NCBI GenBank assembly: GCA_007117175.1
Contig: SKGZ01000138.1
Span: 1-18,401 of the forward strand
Direction: 5' to 3'
Length of the DNA: 18,401 bases
Origin: Bacteriovoracales bacterium
GTDB taxonomy: Bacteria > Bdellovibrionota > Bacteriovoracia > Bacteriovoracales > Bacteriovoracaceae
Positions within the stretch are counted from its first letter, which is position 1. Each line of letters starts with the position of its first letter. Below are positions 1 through 7,744 of this stretch, piece after piece. The notes beneath the pieces were generated by a model, which was not told where the DNA came from, did no database searches, and saw only the letters and a program-made list of their open reading frames with translations. The translations under genes were made by a program, and so were the position numbers.

Positions 1-1343
1 ATAGCCGCAATATTTTGTCGTGGCTGCCCATTCACAAGTTCAAAAAAACCTGCGATATAAAGAGTTCTACCAACTAATTTTAAATCATGAATCACGGCTT
101 CCGATCCATTTAATCTTTCAAACTGCGCTACTGCTACATCAATTGTTTCTAAGTCCTCTGCAACTTCTACCAGTTGTATAAATTGACTAGAACCATCCAG
201 TTTAAAAACTCCCCCCGCATAAAATCCGCCTTTACCATTATGCTCTAGAGTCAGAATCCCCTTCACTCCTCTTAATTTTGGATCATCGCCTCCACCTGCT
301 TTTTTCTCTCCACACTTGTCTTGATTATGTGAAGTTTTACAAAGAGCGGGATAATCTTTGCATAATTGCTCAATGCTCTCATTGAACTCTTCTTCATTTT
401 CAGAGCCTTGATAAGCTAAATCAAAACAAGCTGAGAATTTACAAACTCCTGGTTTAGTGGCCTTTTCATCGTAATTATCAACTCTGGCATCATCAATCAT
501 ACAACCAACAATCTGTTCTCCTCCATCATTTTTTTCACCACATTTTTCCCCATTGTGCTGCACTTGACAGTTAGCCGGATACAGCTGACATAGTTCTGCT
601 ATTTGATCCTTAAACTCATCATAATCAATATAGTTTTCATAATCTTGATATTCACTCTCATAACAAGCACTAAACATACAATCAGTAGGATAATCAGCTT
701 CTTGGTCATAATTATCGGCATCTTCCTTGAGACAGCCCGGAATCTTAGAGACTTTTGGCCCACAACGTTTCTCATCATGGATTAAGTCAGCTGCTTCATC
801 TTGCCATATTTCTTTATACGCTTCATGAGCTTTTCTAATCTCCAAGTCATCCAAGTAACCAACGGTCCCCTCTTGATTACAAGCTACAAATTCACAAGAA
901 CCGTCATCTACAGTGGCTTCAGGGTTTGTGTTGGTGGCCAGAGGCTCTTTACATCCAGCAATGGATTCTTTTTCCTTATTCACACATAAATCAGGACTAT
1001 GAAAGATTGCTCCACCTTGCTGACTGGCAATATAATCATTATATTCATCAATCTTTTCTTGATCAAACTCTTGATAAGCACTATCCATGCAAAGATAAAA
1101 ATAGCACCAGCCCATTCCCTCCTCACACTCTTCATCAAAATTACTTGCATCCGGGTGCAGACAAAGCCTGATCACGGGAGGGTCTTTTTGATCTCCATTG
1201 TTTCCTCCATTGTCTCCTTGACTTCCACTGCCATCCCCTCCAATTTCACCTTGAGCAGAAATTGTTCGATTGACATTGGTATCCAGAGAACAAGAAGTAA
1301 AAATCATCATTAAGGATAAAATTAAAATTAGTCTTGTCTTCAC
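1..1343 (-). CDS. Cys-module/beta-propeller lipoprotein A (partial, C-terminus off the left edge)
   Basis: The reading frame is open from a GTG at 1343-1341 to the left edge (447 codons plus 2 bases, no stop). The start is set by an AAGGAG ribosome binding site six bases upstream. A basic n-region and hydrophobic stretch end in FTSC, with the lipid-bearing Cys at residue 18, followed by S-L-D-T-N-V. A Gly/Asp/Asn-rich linker leads to four tandem four-cysteine modules beginning near LCLHPDASNF, GCKEPLATN, GCLKEDADNY and GCMIDDARVDNY. From roughly residue 355 it enters a propeller-like region (FYAGGVF, LYIAGFF) that aligns with the start of the propeller in the neighbour at 1491-3338, so the two are paralogues. 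It is probably anchored in the outer membrane, since +2 is Ser. Function is unknown; adhesion or surface recognition is only a guess. Confidence 0.88.
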   Translation of the reverse strand, partial: MKTRLILILSLMMIFTSCSLDTNVNRTISAQGEIGGDGSGSQGDNGGNNGDQKDPPVIRLCLHPDASNFDEECEEGMGWCYFYLCMDSAYQEFDQEKIDEYNDYIASQQGGAIFHSPDLCVNKEKESIAGCKEPLATNTNPEATVDDGSCEFVACNQEGTVGYLDDLEIRKAHEAYKEIWQDEAADLIHDEKRCGPKVSKIPGCLKEDADNYDQEADYPTDCMFSACYESEYQDYENYIDYDEFKDQIAELCQLYPANCQVQHNGEKCGEKNDGGEQIVGCMIDDARVDNYDEKATKPGVCKFSACFDLAYQGSENEEEFNESIEQLCKDYPALCKTSHNQDKCGEKKAGGGDDPKLRGVKGILTLEHNGKGGFYAGGVFKLDGSSQFIQLVEVAEDLETIDVAVAQFERLNGSEAVIHDLKLVGRTLYIAGFFELVNGQPRQNIAA

Positions 1344-1362
1344 TACAGACTCCTTAGAGTTG

Positions 1363-1381
1363 AATAAACATTAAGTTTATT
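1363..1381. promoter_or_regulatory. Inverted repeat upstream of lipoprotein A start
   Basis: AATAAAC (1363-1369) and GTTTATT (1375-1381) form a perfect 7-bp inverted repeat around ATTAA. It lies about 20 bases upstream of the GTG start of the left-edge lipoprotein, inside the 147-base gap. It could be an operator or merely AT-rich chance symmetry. I see no convincing -35/-10 pair in this gap. Confidence 0.2.
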
Positions 1382-1466
1382 TTACCCTTATCAACTTATC
1401 GGATATGACTTGAAAGACTAAAGTGACCAATAATTAGGCACTTAACTTGAATCTTCTCAATGAGTT

Positions 1467-1488
1467 AATGCCACAAAAATGTGGCATT
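1467..1488. other. Perfect hairpin just after the lipoprotein B stop codon
   Basis: AATGCCACA (1467-1475), loop AAAA, TGTGGCATT (1480-1488): a perfect 9-bp stem. It starts two bases beyond the stop codon of the minus-strand gene at 1491-3338, where a terminator would be expected. On that strand it is not followed by a T-run, so it is either a weak or factor-assisted terminator or an mRNA 3'-end stabiliser. A 20-base stretch at 4879-4898, near the other lipoprotein genes, matches 17 of 20 bases of 1469-1488. Confidence 0.5.
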
Positions 1489-1490
1489 CG

Positions 1491-3338
1491 CTACTGAATA
1501 GGCACAACGCTAATGCCTCTCATTCCTTGACCGCTATTAGGAACAAACTGTCCCCCAATAAAGAGCAATTGGTTAACTGGATCAAGGCCAAGAGCATTCA
1601 CTGTATGGGTCTGATTGGCCAGGGAATCAGGACTATTGCTGACCAATTCTTTGCTTTGTAAATCGTAGCTGGCAAATCTAGATCTAGCCTCTGCGTTCAC
1701 TTCAGAAAAACTTCCTCCAAGGTAGACAACTCCATTCAAGTATTGCAATGCCATCACTTCTCGATCTGGTTCAACTTTGTACTCGCTATTTATTTTTCCA
1801 TCACTGAGATTAAAGACAGCAAAATATTTTTTTTCTTCCCCAGCGATCTGGGTAAAACGACCAGCTGCAAATAAGTAATGATCAGAGACCTTAATGTCAC
1901 GAACCCAAGCATTGGCTGCCGGGTTAAAATTAGTCGGATTTTTAGTTTCTAAATCCACTGCTGCTAAACGATCTCGGGGACCGCCATTACCATAGACATA
2001 TCGAAATTGTCCTGATAGGTACAGAGTCTTCTCATGTATGGCAAGGGCATGAACAGAGCTACTTGGCCGAACATTAAAATACTCAGATTTAATCTCACCT
2101 GTTCGTTTATTAAGTGCGGCAAAATTACTAGGTCGACTATGCCCGGCAATCATTCCGAAGTTGCCCCCTACGTAAAGTGTTTCATTCTTAATTAAAAAAG
2201 TGAAAACTCGATTATCAGCTCCGGGGTCAAAGTCAGTAATCTTTTCTTCATATAAATCAATGGCTGCAATCCTAATTCTTCTAACACTTTCTCCATCTCC
2301 GATCCGACTAAACTCTCCTCCAACGTAAAGGATACCTTCATCTAGGGCCAAGGCGTGAACTCCTGTGTTGCTAGAATGAATGGGCTGCCGTGGGTTAAAT
2401 TTAAAATCCTCATTCCACTGACCATCACTTTTTAAGTGAGCTAAGTTTCTAATATGAGGATAATCTTCAAGGCTAAAATCTCCTCCAATGTATGCTCCTC
2501 CATTGCCATCGGGAATAATAACCCTAGGAACTCCTCTCAGTCCTCCAAAGCGCTCGGCCTGACATCTTAGCTCATCATTGTGAAGTGGCACTTCACGATC
2601 ATTATGCTCCGCTTGATATTTTCGATGGGCCTTACGTCTGTACTCATCATCATGATAACCAGGAGTTCCTTTTTCTAGACAGGCACTAAACTCACAACTT
2701 CCGTCATCCTCCATGGCATCTTCATTATAATTATCTGCCTCTGAGTCCATGCACCCGACTTGAGATGGAGGAGTTGGGCCTCCTGTCTCAGGAAGCTCGC
2801 AACGCTCTTGACTTGCAATTAAGGCTTGAGCATTTTGATGTTTATTGAGATAGTCCTCAAAAGCCCTTCTGATCTCATGATCTTGATCATAGCCTGGTGC
2901 ATTTTCAATAACACAGGCCTCAAAAACACAACTTCCATTATCGATGGCCTCATCAGGTAAATCAGAGTCATAGTTTTTTGCCAAGGGCTCAAGACAACCA
3001 TTAGGGATTTCACTGATAAGGTTTTCACAAAGTTCATCCTTGTGCTCCACACTTCCTCCTCCCTTTGAATCCACAAAGGAGATATACTCTAAAGCAAGCT
3101 CATACTCTTGATAGAGTGCATCTTTACAGGCGAAAAAGTGACACCAGCCCTTACCATCATCGCCGGACTCACCATAATTAGAGGCATTTTGGTGCCCACA
3201 AACTTCACTGGCAGGACCTTCAGGGGGGATTGGCTTCACCTTTCCATCAGTTCGCTGCGCCCCAGAATTCTCATGGACACTCGTTCCCAACCCACAACTG
3301 GTCAGCAAAAAAATGACAAGGATATAAGAGTACTTCAT
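1491..3338 (-). CDS. Cys-module/YxGGxF beta-propeller lipoprotein B
   Basis: Predicted 615-residue lipoprotein of unknown function. The frame stays open upstream to 3617, but I place the start at the ATG 3338-3336. That start gives a canonical signal peptide ending in LLTSC (lipid Cys15), and the upstream extension overlaps the divergent neighbour. No clear Shine-Dalgarno precedes this ATG, so the start rests on the signal peptide. Three four-cysteine modules follow at about 46-104 (Cys 47, 66, 71, 104), 115-180 (Cys 115, 137, 142, 180) and 196-259 (Cys 196, 215, 220, 259). The third has GCMDSEADNYNEDAMEDDGSC, a motif type known from secreted marine Bacteroidetes proteins. Residues 268-615 contain seven YxGGxF-like strands (AYIGGDF, LYVGGEF, LYVGGNF, LYLSGQF, LFAAGRF, VYLGGSF, LFIGGQF), consistent with a seven-bladed propeller. 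The protein is probably on the outer membrane. Confidence 0.87.
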   Translation of the reverse strand: MKYSYILVIFLLTSCGLGTSVHENSGAQRTDGKVKPIPPEGPASEVCGHQNASNYGESGDDGKGWCHFFACKDALYQEYELALEYISFVDSKGGGSVEHKDELCENLISEIPNGCLEPLAKNYDSDLPDEAIDNGSCVFEACVIENAPGYDQDHEIRRAFEDYLNKHQNAQALIASQERCELPETGGPTPPSQVGCMDSEADNYNEDAMEDDGSCEFSACLEKGTPGYHDDEYRRKAHRKYQAEHNDREVPLHNDELRCQAERFGGLRGVPRVIIPDGNGGAYIGGDFSLEDYPHIRNLAHLKSDGQWNEDFKFNPRQPIHSSNTGVHALALDEGILYVGGEFSRIGDGESVRRIRIAAIDLYEEKITDFDPGADNRVFTFLIKNETLYVGGNFGMIAGHSRPSNFAALNKRTGEIKSEYFNVRPSSSVHALAIHEKTLYLSGQFRYVYGNGGPRDRLAAVDLETKNPTNFNPAANAWVRDIKVSDHYLFAAGRFTQIAGEEKKYFAVFNLSDGKINSEYKVEPDREVMALQYLNGVVYLGGSFSEVNAEARSRFASYDLQSKELVSNSPDSLANQTHTVNALGLDPVNQLLFIGGQFVPNSGQGMRGISVVPIQ

Positions 3339-3385
3339 AAAGTCACTATCGGAATTTATAGCAAATTTCTTAAGTTCTTTATTTT

Positions 3386-3397
3386 GGCAATATTGCC
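3386..3397. promoter_or_regulatory. 12-bp palindrome in the divergent lipoprotein B/C intergenic region
   Basis: GGCAATATTGCC is a perfect 12-bp palindrome near the middle of the 133-base gap between two divergently transcribed lipoprotein genes (starts at 3338 and 3472). Its place suggests a shared operator. A second imperfect hairpin lies beside it: CTCAAT at 3409-3414 and ATTGAG at 3424-3429 around an A-rich loop. No consensus -35/-10 pair was convincing on either strand, and no known regulator is assigned. Confidence 0.3.
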
Positions 3398-3471
3398 CCT
3401 GAATAACACTCAATAAAAAAACAATTGAGCCGTTAAGTGTGAGAGGAAAGGAAATTATAATAATAAGTGTT

Positions 3472-4767
3472 ATGTTGAAAATTAAAGCTTTATTTTTACT
3501 TTTTGTTCTCAATTCTTGTTCTATGGGAACCAAAGTAAACTCATCACATGTGTTGACTGATTCTCCTGTTGATGACTTGGGAGATCCTGTGGATCCAATA
3601 GAACCAATTACTCCCAATCTTTGCCTTCATCAAGAGGCAATTAATTATAATGAAAGTGATGAAGGTAATTATGGATACTGTCAGTTTGAAGCCTGTGATA
3701 ATGCCAACTATGATGAATACTCACAATATCTAGAGTATCAAGATTATATTAACTCTCAAGGCGGCGGTGAAATCATCGCCAATAGCGAGCTCTGCCAAAC
3801 GAGCATTGGTACTCCGCCCACTACTGCTAAGATTTATCTTGCGACTAATAGCGGATTATCTATTTACGATGGGCAGACCTGGTCCAATTTAACATCTACT
3901 GATGGCCTAGCCTCAAGTACTGTTAATGATGTTTTTGTTAAGGATGGAGTTATCTATGCTGCAACATCCTCAGGTTTGTCGATTTCTTATGATAATGGAC
4001 AATCGTGGAATAATTATACTGTGGGAGAAGTAGGACAAGTATTAGTTGAAGATGGAATTATATATTTAACAGGTATGAATTTAGGCAGGCCTTTCAATTC
4101 GGGGCTATTGATTTCTAAGGATAATGGCGTTAGTTGGGTACAGCATAGAGGGCCCGGCCTTCATAATCAAACTGGTCAAATGTCTCTAAAAAATGGTTAT
4201 ATTACTGTTACGACTTGGGGAGGAAGTGTTAAGCATCACCCTGTTAATGACAATGATCCTGGGGTATACCATCCTCCTCTATCGTGGAATAGTGCGGGAT
4301 TACCCCCAGCAACTAGTAGAATGTATTTTGTGAATGTTACCGATTCAAATCGAATTTTAGCATCAGGTTGTTCTTATGCATGTGGAATATACACAATTAT
4401 TCCAGGAGTACCTGGCTCTTATCAAAACATTAGATTAGATGATGGCTTGGCTTCCAATCAGGTTCGTAAAATTTTTATTAAAGATGATCATATTTATGCT
4501 GCCACAAGTGGAGGATTGTCCATATCCAATGATGATACTCATTCTTGGGTAAATATCACAGCGGATGATGGATTAAGGTCAAACGACTTAATAGAGGCAT
4601 ATATTGGCTCTGATGAAGTTATGTATATTGCAGATAGGATGGGACTATCAATATCATATAATGGTGGTAGTTCATGGCAAACATTTGATAGAGATGATGG
4701 GATAGGAGGGCCTGTAGCTTTAGAAAGTGGTGTTATTGTGAATGGCTTATTTGTTCAAGAGCCATAA
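3472..4767 (+). CDS. Cys-module/Asp-box repeat lipoprotein C
   Basis: Predicted 431-residue lipoprotein of unknown function. The frame also has an upstream GTG at 3439, but the ATG at 3472 gives a clean signal peptide ending in VLNSC (lipid Cys16) followed by S-M-G-T-K-V. The AGGAAAGGAA at 3443-3452 is about 20 bases upstream, too far for a normal ribosome binding site, so the start is uncertain. One four-cysteine module spans about 51-109 (LCLHQEAINYNE...CQFEAC...ELCQ). The rest carries Asp-box-like repeats, each ending a short beta unit: SYDNGQSW, SKDNGVSW, SNDDTHSW and SYNGGSSW, with TxDGLxS linkers as in sialidase/VPS10/two-component-propeller repeats. Base use looks AT-richer than in its neighbours. 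An enzymatic role is not supported because no sialidase catalytic set is visible. Confidence 0.85.
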   Translation: MLKIKALFLLFVLNSCSMGTKVNSSHVLTDSPVDDLGDPVDPIEPITPNLCLHQEAINYNESDEGNYGYCQFEACDNANYDEYSQYLEYQDYINSQGGGEIIANSELCQTSIGTPPTTAKIYLATNSGLSIYDGQTWSNLTSTDGLASSTVNDVFVKDGVIYAATSSGLSISYDNGQSWNNYTVGEVGQVLVEDGIIYLTGMNLGRPFNSGLLISKDNGVSWVQHRGPGLHNQTGQMSLKNGYITVTTWGGSVKHHPVNDNDPGVYHPPLSWNSAGLPPATSRMYFVNVTDSNRILASGCSYACGIYTIIPGVPGSYQNIRLDDGLASNQVRKIFIKDDHIYAATSGGLSISNDDTHSWVNITADDGLRSNDLIEAYIGSDEVMYIADRMGLSISYNGGSSWQTFDRDDGIGGPVALESGVIVNGLFVQEP

Positions 4768-4795
4768 GTTGAGACTACCCTCAACTCTCTTTTCC
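4767..4795 (+). terminator. Candidate intrinsic terminator of lipoprotein C
   Basis: AGTTGAG (4767-4773), loop ACTACC, CTCAACT (4780-4786), then CTCTTTTCC. The stem begins at the last base of the stop codon and is followed by a short pyrimidine/T tract. Only 7 bp and a broken T-run make it a weak candidate. Confidence 0.4.
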
Positions 4796-4826
4796 TAGAT
4801 TGAAAGAGTTGATATCATCACCCAAA

Positions 4827-4884
4827 GTGGCGATTCTATGACAGTCAATCTCATCAAAGGACAAGTTGACGAATCAATCGCCAC
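4827..4884. repeat. Spaced inverted repeat in the gap between lipoproteins C and D
   Basis: GTGGCGATT (4827-4835) and AATCGCCAC (4876-4884) are a perfect 9-bp inverted repeat 40 bases apart, within the 225-base gap before lipoprotein D. The right arm runs into the stretch at 4879-4898 that resembles the hairpin at 1469-1488. It may be remnant of an insertion or of lost coding sequence; no target duplication or transposase is visible. Confidence 0.3.
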
Positions 4885-4992
4885 AAAAATAAGGCATTAA
4901 AGTTCTCTTAAAAAAAAGATAACTACCCAAAAATACAGGATTTAAAAAACTTAAAACAAAACTGTTAAGTATTGGAGAGCAAGGATCTTATA

Positions 4993-6450
4993 ATGAATGG
5001 TATGAAAACAAAAAAACTAATTTTACTCTTATTCCTTTTATCACTTATCAGCTCTTGCTCGCTGGGAACCAAAGTTCATTCTGTCTTTTCAGAGGCCGAT
5101 CATGACTCATCATCAGGAGGCGCAATCACTGATCCAGTTGATCCGGAAGATGAAGCCGAAGATGAGCATGAGGAAAATGATGGAGATGAAGACGAGGATG
5201 GAGATGGAGATGGAGATGGGCTTGAACCTAATGTGTGTGAGCATGAATCAGCTTTAAACTATGGTGAAAGCAATGAAGAAAATAATGGTTTTTGTCAATT
5301 TGAGGCCTGTGCCAACCCCGAATACCAAGAATACGATATTTATCTAGAGTACCAAGAATATATTGAGCAAAAAGGCGGAGGAGAAATTTTTGAAAATAAT
5401 GAGCTTTGCCAAAACAAAGTGACTGATGGCAGCGGAGAAGAAGGACCTGTCACCCCGCAACTTTTAGTGGCAGGAAAACAAAGCAGTTATTTTTGGGCTT
5501 CAGCAGACAATGGTGAAACTTGGCAACAACAAGATTTTCTTTCTCGCACTAATCCCAATCAACGGATTGCTTCTATGTTTTATAAAGATGGAAAACTCTA
5601 TGTCGGAACCGGTACCCACGATGGTCACGCTCATCCTGCACAGGGAGCGGGTTTGGCAATCTCAGAAGATCATGGCAAGACTTATACCATCAAAACCACC
5701 AGTGATGGTCTTATCAACAACCATATTATCAGTTTATTTGTTGATCACCGAGGTTATGTCTATGCTGGTGGAGCCCGAGAAGGAATTTCAATTTCCAAAG
5801 ATGGAGGAGACACTTTTCAAAGTTTTTCAATTACCAATGTCCATGGTAATCATAGCCGTATCAATGCCATCTATGTGAATGAAGAGGGAACAATCTTTGT
5901 AGGCCTACTGCGAACATTTCGCGCTGGCAGTGGTGGACTCTATCTATCAAAAGATGATGGTCAAACTTGGATAAAAGTCACCAGTGGTTTAGGCTCTGGT
6001 ACAGTTCATAGCATTGCAGAAGAAAAAGTCAGCGGACGCATGTATCTTTCAATAGGCAATTCAGGACTGAGATACTCAGATGACAAAGGACAGACCTGGC
6101 AATCAATGAGTATTGGAAATGGCAGAGCTCGTCTCATTAAGCCTATCAATGGTGAAGTGTATGTGGGAACAGCTGGAATTCCAAGCCGCTCTGCCGGCTC
6201 TTATCTGATTAAAAGTGATGGGATCACTGTTCATGAAATTGAGAGAAACCTTTTTCCTGGGTTGAATAGTGATGCTATGAGTGGTGCTATCACAACTATG
6301 CTACACGATCCTCAAACAGATCAAATTTTTATGAGTGTTCCTAATGGCGGGACTTATCGTGGCATGGCAGGACAAAAAAATGAGTTCTATCAACTGCTCA
6401 ATAAGCCTGGTAAAAATTTTAATCATGGCGTTGTTTTAATAGATCCTTGA
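4993..6450 (+). CDS. Cys-module/Asp-box repeat lipoprotein D
   Basis: Predicted 485-residue lipoprotein. An in-frame ATG exists at 4972, but AAGGA at 4981-4985 lies seven bases before the ATG at 4993, which I take as the start. The signal peptide ends in LISSC (lipid Cys22), followed by S-L-G-T-K-V, almost identical to lipoprotein C. A highly acidic Asp/Glu/Gly linker (about residues 50-76) is partly encoded by GGAGAT hexanucleotide repeats. One four-cysteine module covers about 82-139 (VCEHESALNYGE...CQFEAC...YQEY...ELCQ). The remainder has Asp-box-like repeats: SADNGETW, SEDHGKTY, SKDGGDTF, SKDDGQTW and SDDKGQTW, suggesting a beta-propeller. The final codons overlap the end of purB on the other strand by 32 bases. 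Function is unknown; it is probably an exposed outer-membrane protein. Confidence 0.88.
   Translation: MNGMKTKKLILLLFLLSLISSCSLGTKVHSVFSEADHDSSSGGAITDPVDPEDEAEDEHEENDGDEDEDGDGDGDGLEPNVCEHESALNYGESNEENNGFCQFEACANPEYQEYDIYLEYQEYIEQKGGGEIFENNELCQNKVTDGSGEEGPVTPQLLVAGKQSSYFWASADNGETWQQQDFLSRTNPNQRIASMFYKDGKLYVGTGTHDGHAHPAQGAGLAISEDHGKTYTIKTTSDGLINNHIISLFVDHRGYVYAGGAREGISISKDGGDTFQSFSITNVHGNHSRINAIYVNEEGTIFVGLLRTFRAGSGGLYLSKDDGQTWIKVTSGLGSGTVHSIAEEKVSGRMYLSIGNSGLRYSDDKGQTWQSMSIGNGRARLIKPINGEVYVGTAGIPSRSAGSYLIKSDGITVHEIERNLFPGLNSDAMSGAITTMLHDPQTDQIFMSVPNGGTYRGMAGQKNEFYQLLNKPGKNFNHGVVLIDP
5190..5220 (+). repeat. Hexanucleotide (GGAGAT) repeat encoding an acidic linker
   Basis: Consecutive GGAGAT-type units near 5198-5219 encode alternating Asp-Gly in the linker between the lipid anchor and the Cys module of lipoprotein D. 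Because the unit is six bases, slippage would change linker length without breaking the frame. Alternating Asp/Gly of this sort can bind calcium, but that is speculative here. Confidence 0.5.
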
Positions 6451-7615
6451 TCCTTTGCTCTAAATGGCCTTTTGAAAAGGTGGCCTTTTGCACTAACTCA
6501 TAGGCTTGCTCACGAGATAAATCGGTCTGATCGATTAATTGGTGCAAGTAAAAACTAGAAAAGTTTTCTTTGGCCTGCTGATAAAGCTCTTCACAGCGAT
6601 TACTATCAATCACTAAATTTTGAACAAGATGAAAACTGCGCCTTAATAGATAGACGCAAAGGCTAAAATGATCTGGCAAGTAAAGCCTTTCTGCGCTGGA
6701 GTGGGAAATATCTCGCTCATGCCATAAAACAATATTTTCTAAACTCACACTCAGCTGCGAGCGAAGATAGCGGGCCAGACCAGAAATGTTTTCAGCAGAA
6801 ACGGGATTTTTCTTATGGGGCATCACTGATGAACCTTTTTGTCCTTTGGCAAATCCCTCGAAAGCTTCATCCACCCCAGAGTGTTGCAATAATCTCAAAT
6901 CCACCGCCATGCGCTCAAGGGCCGCTGCCATCAATGCCCCCTGAGTAATGATTTTAGCAATACGATCCCTGGGAATAATTTGAGTAGAGACATCCTCAGG
7001 CCTTAGATTTAACTTCTGGCAATTCATCTTTTCAATCTCAGCATCAACAAAAGTATAATTGCCCACCGCCCCCGAGAATTGACCGGTGATTTCACTGGCA
7101 AGGATTTGCTGATAATCACTCAATCTTCTCTGCAACTCAGCTCGAAATGAACTCCACTTCCTGCCCCAGCTCATGGGTTCTGCCACTCGTCCATGGGAGC
7201 GACCAACACTCATCAACTGCTCATCTCTTTTTTCCAACTTAATGAACTGCTCAATTAAATTTTGTAAATCGCTGATCACAATTTGCAGTGAATCGCGAAT
7301 CATCATCATGGTGGCAGTGTCGATCACATCTGAAGAGGTTAGACCATAGTGAAGATAGCGAGCACTGCCTGCAGGCATTTGCTCACTAATGGACTCTAGA
7401 AAGGCTAGAAAATCATGACGAGTTTGCTGCTCAATTTGAGCGATGCGATCAAGTTTAATGTGCACCTGATCTAAATGGGCAGCACAACCTTGGGGTATCT
7501 TTTGCCATTGCTCTAAGCTCTGCAGATGAATTTTCTCTACAAGTAAAAAAAGTGAAAAGCGATTTTGATCACTCCAAATGGCTTCTATTTCCTTAATTTG
7601 ATAGCGTTCAATCAA
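6419..7615 (-). CDS. purB: Adenylosuccinate lyase
   Basis: Cleaves adenylosuccinate to AMP plus fumarate, and SAICAR to AICAR, in the cytoplasm; fumarase/aspartase superfamily. The 398-residue product starts at a TTG (7615-7613) preceded by AGGAG at six bases; its MIERY opening matches the usual PurB N-terminus. Family motifs are present: TSSDVIDTA (93-101), GRSHG with His141, and the superfamily signature GSSVMPHKKNP (261-271) with the flexible-loop serines. Bacillus-type PurB is about 430 residues. Here the protein stops soon after the KDLLKQ stretch, so the usual C-terminal 30 or so residues appear to be missing. Its 3' end overlaps the opposing lipoprotein D gene by 32 bases. It diverges from purA, the preceding enzyme of AMP synthesis. 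Confidence 0.95.
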   Translation of the reverse strand: MIERYQIKEIEAIWSDQNRFSLFLLVEKIHLQSLEQWQKIPQGCAAHLDQVHIKLDRIAQIEQQTRHDFLAFLESISEQMPAGSARYLHYGLTSSDVIDTATMMMIRDSLQIVISDLQNLIEQFIKLEKRDEQLMSVGRSHGRVAEPMSWGRKWSSFRAELQRRLSDYQQILASEITGQFSGAVGNYTFVDAEIEKMNCQKLNLRPEDVSTQIIPRDRIAKIITQGALMAAALERMAVDLRLLQHSGVDEAFEGFAKGQKGSSVMPHKKNPVSAENISGLARYLRSQLSVSLENIVLWHERDISHSSAERLYLPDHFSLCVYLLRRSFHLVQNLVIDSNRCEELYQQAKENFSSFYLHQLIDQTDLSREQAYELVQKATFSKGHLEQRIKDLLKQRHD

Positions 7616-7659
7616 GTCTCACTCCTCTTAGCAAATTCTGTCATAAAATTTTTCACTAA

Positions 7660-7720
7660 TGTAAGAGTATATAATACAGTCTCACTTTCATAATTTACCC
7701 CAGCTAGGTTAACTATAATT
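7660..7720. promoter_or_regulatory. Divergent purB/purA promoter region
   Basis: The 129-base gap between purB and purA holds two perfect TATAAT boxes on the plus strand, at 7670-7675 and 7714-7719. The second is well placed for a short purA leader ending in AAAGGA (7735-7740) before the ATG at 7745. On the minus strand TATTAT at 7676-7671 could serve purB. No good -35 (TTGACA) sits 16-18 bases upstream of any of these, so promoter calls rest on -10 boxes and position. No PurR-type operator was recognised. Confidence 0.35.
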
Positions 7721-7744
7721 GGGTCTTAATTCAAAGGAAATTTC

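Noticed and set aside
603..1313. Small plus-strand reading frames opposite lipoprotein A
   Set aside because: They lie antisense to a well-supported coding frame, with low-complexity or basic translations and no ribosome binding sites.
3339..3617. N-terminal extension of lipoprotein B (93 further codons)
   Set aside because: The frame is open, but the extension would bury the signal peptide and crosses the divergent lipoprotein C start.
4799..4900. 33-codon open stretch in the C/D gap (VDIITQSGDSMTV...), with a protein-like look
   Set aside because: It has no start signal, follows a stop directly, and the opposite strand also has a short open stretch (FDEIDCHRIATLGDD...). Neither could be tied to a family; it may be a gene remnant.
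6466..6491. CCTTTTGAAAAGG palindrome and two GGCCTTTTG copies after lipoprotein D
   Set aside because: It is within the purB coding sequence with a one-base loop; too weak to call a terminator.
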